Shown: piece after piece, positions 1-7,897 of the stretch
How the letters are laid out: the number at the start of each line of letters is the position of its first letter
Position numbering within the stretch: position 1 is the first letter of the stretch
NCBI RefSeq assembly: GCF_014646215.1
Contig: NZ_BMNA01000003.1
Span: 584,744-648,743 of the forward strand
Length of the DNA: 64,000 bases
Origin: Nakamurella endophytica
GTDB lineage: Bacteria; Actinomycetota; Actinomycetes; Mycobacteriales; Nakamurellaceae
Direction of reading: 5' to 3'
Notes under the pieces: model-generated
The model's database searches: none
Told to the model about the DNA's origin: nothing
What the model saw: the letters and a program-made list of their open reading frames with translations, nothing else
Translations under genes and position numbers: made by a program

Positions 1-798
1 CAGCACTCCCAGCCGCCGGAAGATGTCCGACTGGCTGTAGCCCAGGTCCTCCAACAGGTCTCCGGCATGGGCCGGTAGACCGGACCGGTGGGCGTACATG
101 TCGCCGACCGTGACGTGCGAGGTGACCCACGGGTCGGAGAGCCGGAAGTCGTGGAGGTACTTCGACACCGGAGTCGACCAGTCGACGGTCTTCTCGGTGA
201 CCTCGTGCGCAACGACCGTCGCCCCGATCGCCTTGGACACCGACGCCAGCTGGAAGACCGTGTCGGCGTCGACCGCGCCGGGGCTGCCCTCCTTGCGGAC
301 GCCGTAGCCCTTCGCGAACGCCACCGTGCCGTGGTGCACGACGGCGACGGCCATGCCCGGGATGCCGGACCGCCGCATCACCGCCGTGGCGAGGCCGTCG
401 ACCTGGCCGATGGCGGCGTCGACCTGGGCGTCCGACACCTCCTGGTCCGCGACGGCGGGCGGGTAGCGGGTGTCCAGGGTGGACGGTGCGGTCGCCGTCG
501 TCGAACCGCCCGCCGAGCCGCCGGAGGACGCACCGGACGTGGCCGGGGTCGAGGCGCCGGACGAGCCGGCAGCCGCCGTCGAGGCGATGGTCGCGCCGGC
601 GGACGAGGCGGTGGACGCAACGGGGGACGTCACTGTGGACGCGGCACCGGCCGGCGACGCGGTGGTCCCGGTCACGGCTGTCGTGCTGGAGGAGACGGCC
701 GAGCCGCCGGAGCCGGTGCAGGCGGTGACCGCGAGGGCCACGGCCGACACCGCGGCGGCGAGGGCGGGCAGGGCGGTGCGACGGCGGTGCTGCGCCAT
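1..798 (-). CDS. Serine hydrolase / beta-lactamase-like lipoprotein (3' part outside window)
   Basis: The first 266 codons are visible; the gene runs off the left edge. The start is ATG at 798. Residues 1-27 form a signal peptide ending in a lipobox-like VTAC, so the protein is probably an exported lipoprotein. A Ser/Thr/Ala-rich linker of about 80 residues follows. Then comes a class C beta-lactamase/D-Ala-D-Ala-carboxypeptidase-type domain with an SxxK motif (LASVSK, about residue 190) and the typical HRSGLP stretch. The nucleophile serine and lysine are present; the later KTG-like motif lies outside the window. It is divergent from zwf. Family knowledge supports hydrolysis of an ester or peptide substrate outside the cell; the actual substrate is unknown. 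Confidence 0.82.
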   Translation of the reverse strand, partial: MAQHRRRTALPALAAAVSAVALAVTACTGSGGSAVSSSTTAVTGTTASPAGAASTVTSPVASTASSAGATIASTAAAGSSGASTPATSGASSGGSAGGSTTATAPSTLDTRYPPAVADQEVSDAQVDAAIGQVDGLATAVMRRSGIPGMAVAVVHHGTVAFAKGYGVRKEGSPGAVDADTVFQLASVSKAIGATVVAHEVTEKTVDWSTPVSKYLHDFRLSDPWVTSHVTVGDMYAHRSGLPAHAGDLLEDLGYSQSDIFRRLGVL

Positions 799-982
799 GG
801 TGGGACCTGTCTCTGCTGGGTGTTCAACAAAGCGGATGATCAGGACGGTAACCCACCCGCCGCAGGTCGGAGGTCGTGTCGCCGGGTCGGGACGGCGCGT
901 CGCCGGCCCCCGCGGCATGGGCGCGGCGGGGACCGGGTACACACGGTGGTGTCCGCTGCTCACCGTCACGAAGGGCTCCCCG

Positions 983-2464
983 ATGACCTCCGCCCAAGCC
1001 CCCACCGACCAGTCCGAATCCGGCGAGCCCACCGGCGCAGCGGGCCGCAGGCCGTCGACGGACGCCATCGTGTTCGTGCTGTTCGGCGCGACCGGCGACC
1101 TGGCCCACCGGATGGTGCTGCCGGCGTTCTTCCAGCTCGTGCAGCACGGGTTGATGCCGGAGAACTACATCCTGGTGGGCAACGGCCGCGGGGACGTCTC
1201 CCACGAGAACTTCCGGCAGCGGGTGCAGGACTCGCTGACCGCGCAGGGCCTGGACCTGGAGCAGGGCCCGGATGCCGCGCTGTGGCAGGACTTCGCGCCC
1301 CGGCTGCGGTTCGCCGGCGGCGGCTTCGCGTCCGACGACCCGGGCTCGCTGCTGGACGTGCTGTCCGAGGCGCGGGAGAGCCTGGGGACCAACGCCCGCT
1401 ACATCCACTACCTGGCGGTCCCGCCGGTCGCGTTCGCCGGCCTGACCGAGGGCCTGGCCGAGCACAAGCTGCTCGACGGCGCCCGGGTGGTGTACGAGAA
1501 GCCCTACGGCACCTCGCCGGACGGCTTCCGGAAGCTGGACGAGCTGGTGCTCTCGAAGATGGACGAGAGCCAGGTCTACCGGATCGACCACTTCCTGGGG
1601 AAGGAGGCGACGCAGAACCTGCACGTGCTGCGCTTCGCCAACTCCATGATCGGCGACATCTGGAACAACCGGCATGTGCAGCAGGTGCAGATCGACGTCC
1701 CGGAGACGCTGGACGTCGCCGACCGCGCGCAGTTCTACGACGCGACCGGTGCGTTCCGGGACATGATCGTCACCCACCTGTTCCAGGTGGCCGCCGAGGT
1801 GGCCATGGAGCCGCCGGTGTCCTTCGGTGACGACGACCTGCAGGAGGCGCGGGAGGCCGTCATCGCCGCGTTCCGCCCGCTCGACCCGGCGGAGGCGGTC
1901 TTCGGGCAGGCGGAGGGCTACCGCGACCTGCCCGACGTCGCCGACGACTCGACCACCGACACGCTGGCCGCGGTCACGCTGTGGATCGACACCGACCGCT
2001 GGCACGGCGTGCCCTTCCTGCTCCGCAGCGGCAAGCAGCTGGCCGAGTCCAGGCAGCAGGTGTCGCTGCTGCTGCGCAAGCCCGACGGACCGCTGACCCA
2101 GGTGCCGGGTCAGGGCGGTGTGCTGGCCCTGTCGCTGTCCGGGTCGGGTGCGCTGGAGCTGAGCCTGGTGCTGAAGAAGCCCGGTCCCGGGCTCGAGCTG
2201 GTCGAGCACAGCATCGACCTGCACCTGGAGGACATCCGTGGCGCGGACCCGCTCCCGCCGTACGTCGCGCTCATCCACGACGTGACCATCGGCGACCGGA
2301 CCCTGTTCACCTCCAGTGCCGGCCTGGCGCAGGCGTGGCGGGTGGCCCGGCCGGTGCTCGACCGCACGGAGCCGCCGAAGCCCTACGCCCCCGGCAGCTG
2401 GGGACCGGACGAGGTGCAGGCGCTGCCCGGTGCCTGCGGCTGGCTGGTGGAGACGGACCGGTAG
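983..2464 (+). CDS. zwf: Glucose-6-phosphate 1-dehydrogenase, first copy
   Basis: The 493-residue protein oxidises glucose 6-phosphate to 6-phosphogluconolactone with NAD(P)+, the entry step of the oxidative pentose phosphate pathway. The nucleotide-binding GATGDLA is at about residues 35-41 and the substrate/catalytic signature RIDHFLGKE at about 200. Length is normal for the family. The reading frame stays open far upstream (to about 470), but that part is Ala/Val-rich shadow of the opposite strand; ATG 983 just before the conserved domain fits. A second, clearly different copy lies at 14335. Neither copy sits with opcA, tal, tkt or pgl, the usual actinobacterial neighbours. Division of labour between the copies is unknown. 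Confidence 0.9.
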   Translation: MTSAQAPTDQSESGEPTGAAGRRPSTDAIVFVLFGATGDLAHRMVLPAFFQLVQHGLMPENYILVGNGRGDVSHENFRQRVQDSLTAQGLDLEQGPDAALWQDFAPRLRFAGGGFASDDPGSLLDVLSEARESLGTNARYIHYLAVPPVAFAGLTEGLAEHKLLDGARVVYEKPYGTSPDGFRKLDELVLSKMDESQVYRIDHFLGKEATQNLHVLRFANSMIGDIWNNRHVQQVQIDVPETLDVADRAQFYDATGAFRDMIVTHLFQVAAEVAMEPPVSFGDDDLQEAREAVIAAFRPLDPAEAVFGQAEGYRDLPDVADDSTTDTLAAVTLWIDTDRWHGVPFLLRSGKQLAESRQQVSLLLRKPDGPLTQVPGQGGVLALSLSGSGALELSLVLKKPGPGLELVEHSIDLHLEDIRGADPLPPYVALIHDVTIGDRTLFTSSAGLAQAWRVARPVLDRTEPPKPYAPGSWGPDEVQALPGACGWLVETDR

Positions 2465-2530
2465 CCGCGGGCGACACCGGCCGGACATCGACCGGACGTC
2501 AGCCGGACATCGGGCGCACGGGCCGGCGGG

Positions 2531-4090
2531 TCACCCCGACCCGGGCGCGTCCTCCTCCAGCGGGTTCAACGCCAGCACGGTGGCCAGGGTGTCGACGTCG
2601 GCGACGGTCTTGTCGTCGCGGTAGCGCAGCACCCGGGCGAAGCGCAGGGCGATGCCGCCGGGGTAGCGCGTGGACCGCTGCACGCCGTCGCAGGCGATCT
2701 CGACGACCGGCGGCGGGTCGACGTGGACGGTGCCGCGGGTGCGGCGCACCTCCCGCGCCAGCAGCTGCTCGGTCTGCCACTGCAGCAGCTGGTCGGTCAG
2801 CCCCTTGAACGTCTTGCCGAGCATCACCAGCGCGCCGGTGTCCTGGTGGACCGCGGCCAGGTGCAGGTTGGACAGCCAGCCCTCACGGCGGCCGTGCCCC
2901 CACTCCGCGGCCGTGACCGCCAGGTCGAAGGTGTGCCGCGGTTTCACCTTGACCCAGGCCGCGTCGCGGCGCCCCGCGGCGTACGGCGCCTGCGGGTTCT
3001 TCACCACCAGTCCCTCGTAGCCCTGCGCGACCACGTCGGCGAACACCGCGGCCAGCTCGTCGGCCGACCCGACGGACCGGCGGGGCACCACCTCGTCGGC
3101 GGGGAGCAGGTCGGCGAGCAGCGCGACCCGGGCCTCGAGCGGCTCGTCGAGCAGGTCCCGCCCGTCGAGCCGCAGCAGGTCGAAGGCGAACAGCCGCAGC
3201 GGCGTCCGGTCCCGCCCGGCCGCGACGTCGACGCTGGTGGCCGTCCGCGAGGCGATGACCTGGAACGGCAGCGGCCGGCCGTCCGGTCGCAGGCCGACGA
3301 CCTCGCCGTCGAGCACCAGGTCCCGGGTGGGCAGGGCGAGCACCGCGTCGACGACCTCCGGCAGCCGGTCGGTGATGTCGTCGAGCGTCCGGGTGTAGAG
3401 CCGCACCGTCCCGCCGTCCCGGTGCACCTGCACCCGGATGCCGTCCAGCTTGGCGTCGGCGACGGCCGGCACGCCGGTGCGGAGCAGGGCGGCGGACGGG
3501 TCGGCGGCGCTCGCGGCGAGCATCGGCCGGACCGGCTGGCCGACGCGGAGCCGGACCGCCTCCAGCGCGGCCAGGCCGCCCTCCCGGGCGAGCCGCGCCG
3601 CCGCCGGCGTGGACCCTAGCAGCATCGCGGCCCGCTGCACCGCAGCGACGGGCACCCCGAACGCCTCCGCCACGCCGTCCTGCACCAGCGCGTCGAGCGC
3701 ACCCTGCCGGACCTCGTCGAAGATCAGCCCGCGGAGCAGTCGCTGCTCGAGGTCGGTCGCCCGGCCGAACAGTTCCGCCATCGCCTGGCTGCGCCGCGCC
3801 GCCGACCCGCTGCCCGCATGTCCGGCCACCGCCTCGAAGGCCCGGTCCACCTCCGTCACGGTCAGGGTCGGCGCGCCGGCGGGCGCCGGCAGGTCGGTCA
3901 GCGCGGCCCAGCCCACGCCGGTGCGCCGCTGGCGCAGCGTGCCGGACAGGTAGGTGACCACCAGCTCGAGCTCGTCCGGTGCCGCGCGGCCGAGTGCGGC
4001 CGCCAGCAGCGCCCGCTTGGCCAGCCGCGACCGGGTCGCCGCGACCTGCTCGGACGTGCGGGCGAGTTCCTCGAAGGGCATCCCGGGCAT
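2531..4090 (-). CDS. ligB: ATP-dependent DNA ligase, LigB type
   Basis: A 519-residue protein with an N-terminal DNA-binding region (residues 1-200), then the adenylation domain starting with motif I ADAKLDG (the nucleotide-accepting lysine is near residue 214), motif III-like LVLDGEVVGL, motif IV YEGLVVKNP and motif V WVKVKP, and a C-terminal OB-fold. Overall similarity is to mycobacterial LigB (about 507 residues). It seals nicks using ATP; in mycobacteria LigB-type enzymes are accessory to the NAD+-dependent LigA. The start codon overlaps the epimerase stop (TGATG at 4088-4092), so the two genes are translationally coupled. An alternative start is ATG 4081. Confidence 0.92.
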   Translation of the reverse strand: MPGMPFEELARTSEQVAATRSRLAKRALLAAALGRAAPDELELVVTYLSGTLRQRRTGVGWAALTDLPAPAGAPTLTVTEVDRAFEAVAGHAGSGSAARRSQAMAELFGRATDLEQRLLRGLIFDEVRQGALDALVQDGVAEAFGVPVAAVQRAAMLLGSTPAAARLAREGGLAALEAVRLRVGQPVRPMLAASAADPSAALLRTGVPAVADAKLDGIRVQVHRDGGTVRLYTRTLDDITDRLPEVVDAVLALPTRDLVLDGEVVGLRPDGRPLPFQVIASRTATSVDVAAGRDRTPLRLFAFDLLRLDGRDLLDEPLEARVALLADLLPADEVVPRRSVGSADELAAVFADVVAQGYEGLVVKNPQAPYAAGRRDAAWVKVKPRHTFDLAVTAAEWGHGRREGWLSNLHLAAVHQDTGALVMLGKTFKGLTDQLLQWQTEQLLAREVRRTRGTVHVDPPPVVEIACDGVQRSTRYPGGIALRFARVLRYRDDKTVADVDTLATVLALNPLEEDAPGSG

Positions 4091-5061
4091 CACGGCACCA
4101 GCGCGGTGGCCACCCGGACCTGTCCGTGCTCGACCAGCCACTGCACCGCGGAGCGGCAGGTGTCCTCGGGCGTGTGGGCGGGGACGTAACCGAGCAGCCG
4201 GCGGGCCTTGTCGATCGACGGGCACAGGCTGCGGAACAGGTGGTCCCAGCTCTGATCCGCGAAGTGCTCCGCGGTGTCGGCGCGGAACTCGTCCCAGGAG
4301 ACCGGCCGCAACCGGGCCTCCTGCCCGAACCAGGCGGCAGCCGCCTGGGCGTACCCGCGCACCGTCATCGCGTGGGCCGCGACCGCGTGGAAGCCCTCGC
4401 CGGCCGACTCGGCCGGGTGGTCGAGCACCCGCTCGAACACCTGCGCCACGTCGTCGGCGTGCACGTGGGCGAGCAGTTCCGCGCCCAGCCCCGGGATCGC
4501 CAGCTCGTCCCCCGCGGACAGCGCCTGCCAGACGGACGGGTCCAGGTTGCCCAGCGGGGTCACCACCGGCCAGCCGGGACCGCTGATGTGACCGGGGTGG
4601 ACGGACGTCGTCACCAGCCCGCCGGCCGACGTCTCGTCGGCGAGCAGCCGGGCGATGCCCGCCTTGGCGATCCCGTAGTCGCCGAACGGCACCGTCGGGG
4701 TGTCCTCCTGGACCGGGGCGATCGTGCTCGGGCCGTGGATCCAGACCGTGCCGCAGTGCACCAGGTGGCCGGTGGCGCCGCGCAGCGCCTCGACCAGCGC
4801 CGCGGCGGAGTCGACGGTGAAGCACAGCAGGTCCACCACGGCGTCCGGCCGCAGCGCCGCCACCCGCGGGCCGAACGTGCCGGCCTCGTCCTCGGCGTCC
4901 CGGTCGACGGCCACCTGTTCGACGCCGTCCCAGGCCGGATCGGCGACGTAGGGACCCCGCCGGCCGCGGCTCAGGCTCACCACCTCGTGGCCGCCCCGCA
5001 CCAGTCGGGGGACCAGGTAGCTGCCGATGTGCCCGGTACCGCCGATCACCACGATGCGCAT
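4090..5061 (-). CDS. NAD-dependent epimerase/dehydratase-like SDR
   Basis: The 323-residue protein begins MRIVVIGGTGHIGSYL, an N-terminal Rossmann GxxGxxG dinucleotide-binding motif. The extended-SDR layout, with a substrate-binding C-terminal half, suggests a nucleotide-sugar or related epimerase/reductase acting in the cytoplasm. The start is set at ATG 5061; a reading frame extends 41 codons upstream but lacks family-like sequence and would cover the leader of the divergent glycosyltransferase. It overlaps ligB by one base and probably shares its transcript, although no functional link to DNA ligation is obvious. The substrate cannot be told from sequence. Confidence 0.82.
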   Translation of the reverse strand: MRIVVIGGTGHIGSYLVPRLVRGGHEVVSLSRGRRGPYVADPAWDGVEQVAVDRDAEDEAGTFGPRVAALRPDAVVDLLCFTVDSAAALVEALRGATGHLVHCGTVWIHGPSTIAPVQEDTPTVPFGDYGIAKAGIARLLADETSAGGLVTTSVHPGHISGPGWPVVTPLGNLDPSVWQALSAGDELAIPGLGAELLAHVHADDVAQVFERVLDHPAESAGEGFHAVAAHAMTVRGYAQAAAAWFGQEARLRPVSWDEFRADTAEHFADQSWDHLFRSLCPSIDKARRLLGYVPAHTPEDTCRSAVQWLVEHGQVRVATALVP

Positions 5062-5107
5062 GGCGACATCCTGCCGTCCGGGACCGACAGCCGCCGCCCC
5101 GGTGTGC

Positions 5108-5200
5108 CGCTGTGACACACCGTCACTCCCTGCGGAGTGATGGGGACAACCCGTACGGGTGAACAAAGGGCAATGTCGCGTCAACCAGGTTGCGGAGCGT
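5108..5200 (+). promoter_or_regulatory. Structured leader resembling a c-di-AMP (ydaO-type) riboswitch
   Basis: Ordered elements seen: CGCT (5108), a perfect hairpin TCACTCC-CTGC-GGAGTGA (5123-5140), GGGGAC (5142), ACCCG-TA-CGGGT (5149-5160) running into GGGTGAAC, AGGGC (5167-5171), GTCAACCA (5180-5187) and AGCG (5196) that can pair with the initial CGCT. The ydaO consensus has the same order: CGCU, hairpin, GGGGAcC, stem, GGGUGAAuc, AGGG, GUCAGCUA, AGCG. The CCCGAAUCC segment of that consensus is not found, so this may be a divergent or false match. It lies in the leader of the glycosyltransferase gene. A covariance search with RF00379 would decide. Confidence 0.35.
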
Positions 5201-5216
5201 TAGTTTTCTTGCAGAG

Positions 5217-5247
5217 CGGATGGGGCGACCGGGACTCGCCTCATCCG
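5217..5247 (+). other. Strong hairpin in the glycosyltransferase leader
   Basis: Twelve-base-pair stem (one G-U pair) with a 7-base loop: left arm 5217-5228 begins CGGATG, right arm 5236-5247 ends CATCCG. It starts 17 bases after the possible riboswitch and ends about 90 bases before the gene. It could be an expression platform, a terminator/antiterminator arm or an RNA stability element. No U-tract follows. The structure is seen directly; the role is inference. Confidence 0.5.
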
Positions 5248-5335
5248 TTCACCACTCCCGAGGACCAGCCCTCGACGACGCGGACGGTCCACAACACTTC
5301 CGCCCCCACGGGCGTCACAACTCCCAGGATTTCTC

Positions 5336-6856
5336 ATGACCGTGATGCTGCCGAGCCGGCTGGACGACGATCGGGTCGTCGACGCCGAGCCCCTGCGTGA
5401 CCCGTTCGACGACTTCGCCCTGCCCGGGCTGCTGACCGCGCCGAGCGCCGGCCGGCCCGCGGGCCGCTCCGCGATGACCACCGTCCGCACCCGCGCCAGG
5501 GCCACCTGGCGGGCGTTGACCGGGCGTCCGGTCGCCGTGACCCAGCCGGTCCGCGCCGCGCGGATCCTCGCGCTGGTCCCGGCCCACAACGAAGAGGCCG
5601 ACATCGCTCGCACCCTCGACGCTCTCGTCCGGCAGACCCGCCCGATCGACACCATCGTCGTGATCCTGGACAACTGCACCGACGAGACCGAGTCGATCGC
5701 CCGGGGTTTCAAGGGCGTCACGGTGCTGACGACCGTCGACAACGCGGACAAGAAGGTCGGCGCGCTGACCCAGGGCTGGCAGCGCTTCGCCGCCGGCTAC
5801 GACTTCGTCCTCGGGGTCGACGCCGACACGGTGCTCGCCCCGGACGCGGTCGCGCAGCTGGAGACCGAGATGCTGCGGGTGCCGTCGGCCGCCGGCGTGA
5901 TGTGCCGCTACACCTTCGACATCTCGCTCGGCACCACCTTCTTCGCCCGCCAGCTGATCCGCGCCCAGCGCATGGACTTCGCGTCCTGGCTGACCGACAT
6001 CATGGCCCGCAACCGGTCCACCTACGTGCTCGGCGGCCAGGCGACGCTGTTCCGGACCCGGCACCTGCAGCAGGTCGCCGTCCGGCACGAGCGGAACTCG
6101 CCGTGGGACCCCGACGCGCAGGTCGAGGACATGGAGCTGACCTGGCGGCTGCACGAGGCCGGCCGCAAGACCCTGGTGTCGGCCACGGCGCGGGCCTACG
6201 CCGGTCCGATGGTCACCGTCCGCGGACTGATGGGCCAGCGCCGCAAGTGGGACGAGGGCATGGCCGCGCTGCTGTGGCGGCACAAGATGCCCGACCGCAA
6301 CACCTTCATCCCGTGGAAGCAGCAGTTCTCGATGCTGGCCAACGGCCTGGTGCGGCTGCTCTTCCTGATCCTGCTCGCCGCGTCGTTGACGGTGCACCAG
6401 TTCGTCTGGTCGCCGCTGTGGCTCATCCCGGTCGCCGTGGGCATCGCCATCAACGTCAAGGTGGCCTGGCGCGTGCCGGACCGGACCGCCGCCGACATCG
6501 TCTACGCCCTGCTGGTCTTCCCGGCGGAGCTGTGGATGGCCACCCGGATCTGGACGACACTCGTGTCCTGGCTGAACATCTGGTTCGGCAGCCGGCGCGA
6601 CGGCTGGGCCGCGCAGGCCAAGGCCGAGTCCGGCAAGGGCGGCGGCGGTTCGCTGGTCGGCAAGGTGCTCGCCTGGTCCGTGTTCGGAGCGGCCGCCGTC
6701 GCCGTCGCGACGTGGTGGTGGATCGACCGGGCCGGCGCGCAGATCCAGCGCGTCGTGCTGACCACCGGCTGGAGCGTCGTGTCGGTGATGACCGTCGTCC
6801 TCACCGGTTTCGCGTTGATCAAGCTGGTCAAGCCGACCCGCGGGTACAAGCCGTGA
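5336..6856 (+). CDS. Membrane glycosyltransferase family 2 (polysaccharide synthase-like)
   Basis: The 506-residue protein has about 70 variable N-terminal residues, then a GT2 catalytic domain: LVPAHNEE near residue 80, the GVDADT metal-binding motif (about 160), VEDMELTWRL with the catalytic acid (about 264) and the product-binding QRRKW (about 300). Four or five membrane helices follow (about 335-505). This layout is that of cellulose/poly-GlcNAc synthase-like processive enzymes that make and export a beta-linked polymer. AGGA precedes the ATG. The 230-base structured leader suggests RNA-level control. A secreted GH5-CBM2 hydrolase is encoded 1 kb downstream. The sugar is unknown. Confidence 0.87.
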   Translation: MTVMLPSRLDDDRVVDAEPLRDPFDDFALPGLLTAPSAGRPAGRSAMTTVRTRARATWRALTGRPVAVTQPVRAARILALVPAHNEEADIARTLDALVRQTRPIDTIVVILDNCTDETESIARGFKGVTVLTTVDNADKKVGALTQGWQRFAAGYDFVLGVDADTVLAPDAVAQLETEMLRVPSAAGVMCRYTFDISLGTTFFARQLIRAQRMDFASWLTDIMARNRSTYVLGGQATLFRTRHLQQVAVRHERNSPWDPDAQVEDMELTWRLHEAGRKTLVSATARAYAGPMVTVRGLMGQRRKWDEGMAALLWRHKMPDRNTFIPWKQQFSMLANGLVRLLFLILLAASLTVHQFVWSPLWLIPVAVGIAINVKVAWRVPDRTAADIVYALLVFPAELWMATRIWTTLVSWLNIWFGSRRDGWAAQAKAESGKGGGGSLVGKVLAWSVFGAAAVAVATWWWIDRAGAQIQRVVLTTGWSVVSVMTVVLTGFALIKLVKPTRGYKP

Positions 6857-6953
6857 CCCGCTGACGAGCCGCGGTGGCGGGCGTGCCGGGAGTCCCGTCC
6901 GCCGCCGCCCGACGACCCGCCGGGACTTCCCGACGTCCCCGGGCCGTCACCCC

Positions 6954-6992
6954 TGAGCCCCCGTCCGGAGCCGACATCCGGGCGGGGGCTCA
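6954..6992. terminator. Bidirectional terminator hairpin
   Basis: A 16-bp stem with one G-U pair and a 7-base loop, left arm starting TGAGCCCCCG and right arm ending GCGGGGGCTCA. It lies between the convergent glycosyltransferase and excalibur-lipoprotein genes and could serve both. There is no U-tract, which is common in actinomycete terminators. Confidence 0.7.
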
Positions 6993-7014
6993 GCCATGCC
7001 CGGACCTGCCTGCC

Positions 7015-7674
7015 CTACTCGCAGGCCACCCCGTCGCCGTCCCGGTCGAGCCCGGCACGGTAGCCGGGGTCGCCGCGGTGGAGCGGTGCCACCCCGGCCG
7101 CGCGGGCCTCCGCGCAGTTGCCGTACTCGACGCTGCTGCCACCCTGGTCCACCAGGGGTTGCGGCGCCGCCTGCTGCTCGGGCGCGGGTTCGGTGACCGT
7201 CGCGGTCAGTGTCGTTGTCTCGGTGAGGGTCTCGGTGACCGTCCGGGTCACCTCGACCAGGCGGTCGGAGGTGACGGTCGCGGTCGCGGTGACCCGGCTC
7301 GTCGACACCTGCGGTCGCGGCGTCGCGGCCGCGCGGACGACCGTCCGGGTCACCGTCCTGGCCGGAGCCGTCCGGGTGACGGGAGCCGCGGCGGGTGCGG
7401 TGCGGACGACGGTGGTCGTGGTGACCATCCGCTGGACGGCCGGGGCGGGTGACGGCGCGGCCGGCGACGGGCCGCCGGAGCACCCGGCGAGCAGCGCGAC
7501 GGCGACGGCACCGCCGGCGATCGACGGCCACGCCCGGCGTGACCGGGTGGACGGCGACCGGACCCCGGAGGCCTCGGACGGTCGTGGCTGTGGGGACCGC
7601 CTCGGCTGTGCTGACCGTGCCGATGGTGCTGACTGTGCTCGACGCTGTACGGGACGCTGGCCTCGACCGCGCAC
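7015..7674 (-). CDS. Excalibur-domain lipoprotein
   Basis: From GTG 7674 the product has 219 residues. An Arg/Pro-rich leader of about 50 residues precedes a signal segment ending in the lipobox LLAGC. A long Thr/Val-rich stalk with repeated TRTVT-like units follows. At the extreme C-terminus is an excalibur calcium-binding domain: YGNCAEARAAG and the DRDGDGVACE loop (about residues 185-219). GTG 7674 is preceded by a GGGGGGAG ribosome site; the frame continues to an ATG at 7779 without one. Such proteins are cell-surface anchored; the domain probably binds Ca2+. Its partner is unknown; the nearest secreted protein gene is the cellulase upstream. Confidence 0.8.
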   Translation of the reverse strand: MRGRGQRPVQRRAQSAPSARSAQPRRSPQPRPSEASGVRSPSTRSRRAWPSIAGGAVAVALLAGCSGGPSPAAPSPAPAVQRMVTTTTVVRTAPAAAPVTRTAPARTVTRTVVRAAATPRPQVSTSRVTATATVTSDRLVEVTRTVTETLTETTTLTATVTEPAPEQQAAPQPLVDQGGSSVEYGNCAEARAAGVAPLHRGDPGYRAGLDRDGDGVACE

Positions 7675-7827
7675 GGTCGTCTCCCCCCGGAGGATCCGTG
7701 CCGGACCGTGCCCCCGCCGTCCGGCGCCCCGCGGTGCGGGGTCCAGGGGAGTCTGTCCGGCAGCGGCCGCCGCCGCCAACTCCTCGGACAGGTGCTCCGG
7801 GCCGGCGAACGGGCGATTCCGTCCGGG

Positions 7828-7853
7828 CCGTCCGGATCGCCGGGACCGGACGG
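7828..7853 (-). terminator. Hairpin downstream of the cellulase gene
   Basis: An 8-bp stem CCGTCCGG/CCGGACGG with a 10-base loop, 45 bases past the stop of the GH5 gene. It is a candidate terminator. The rest of 7675-7897 holds only GC-rich sequence with no gene seen. Confidence 0.4.
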
Positions 7854-7897
7854 CCGCCCCGTGCCGTGCCGGTCGGTGCCCGGGAGTTCGGGTCGGG

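Noticed and set aside
470..982. An N-terminal extension of 171 codons for the first zwf.
   Set aside because: It lies opposite the Ser/Thr/Ala linker of the lipoprotein gene and lacks family similarity; the normal protein starts at 983.
2482..2512. Three CCGGACATC-like repeats after zwf as a CRISPR or terminator.
   Set aside because: Units are short, imperfect and without spacers; they give no convincing stem.
5171..5210. A promoter for the glycosyltransferase inside the leader (GTCAAC and TAGTTT).
   Set aside because: Spacing is only 15 bp and both hexamers are poor; the segment fits the structured-RNA reading better.
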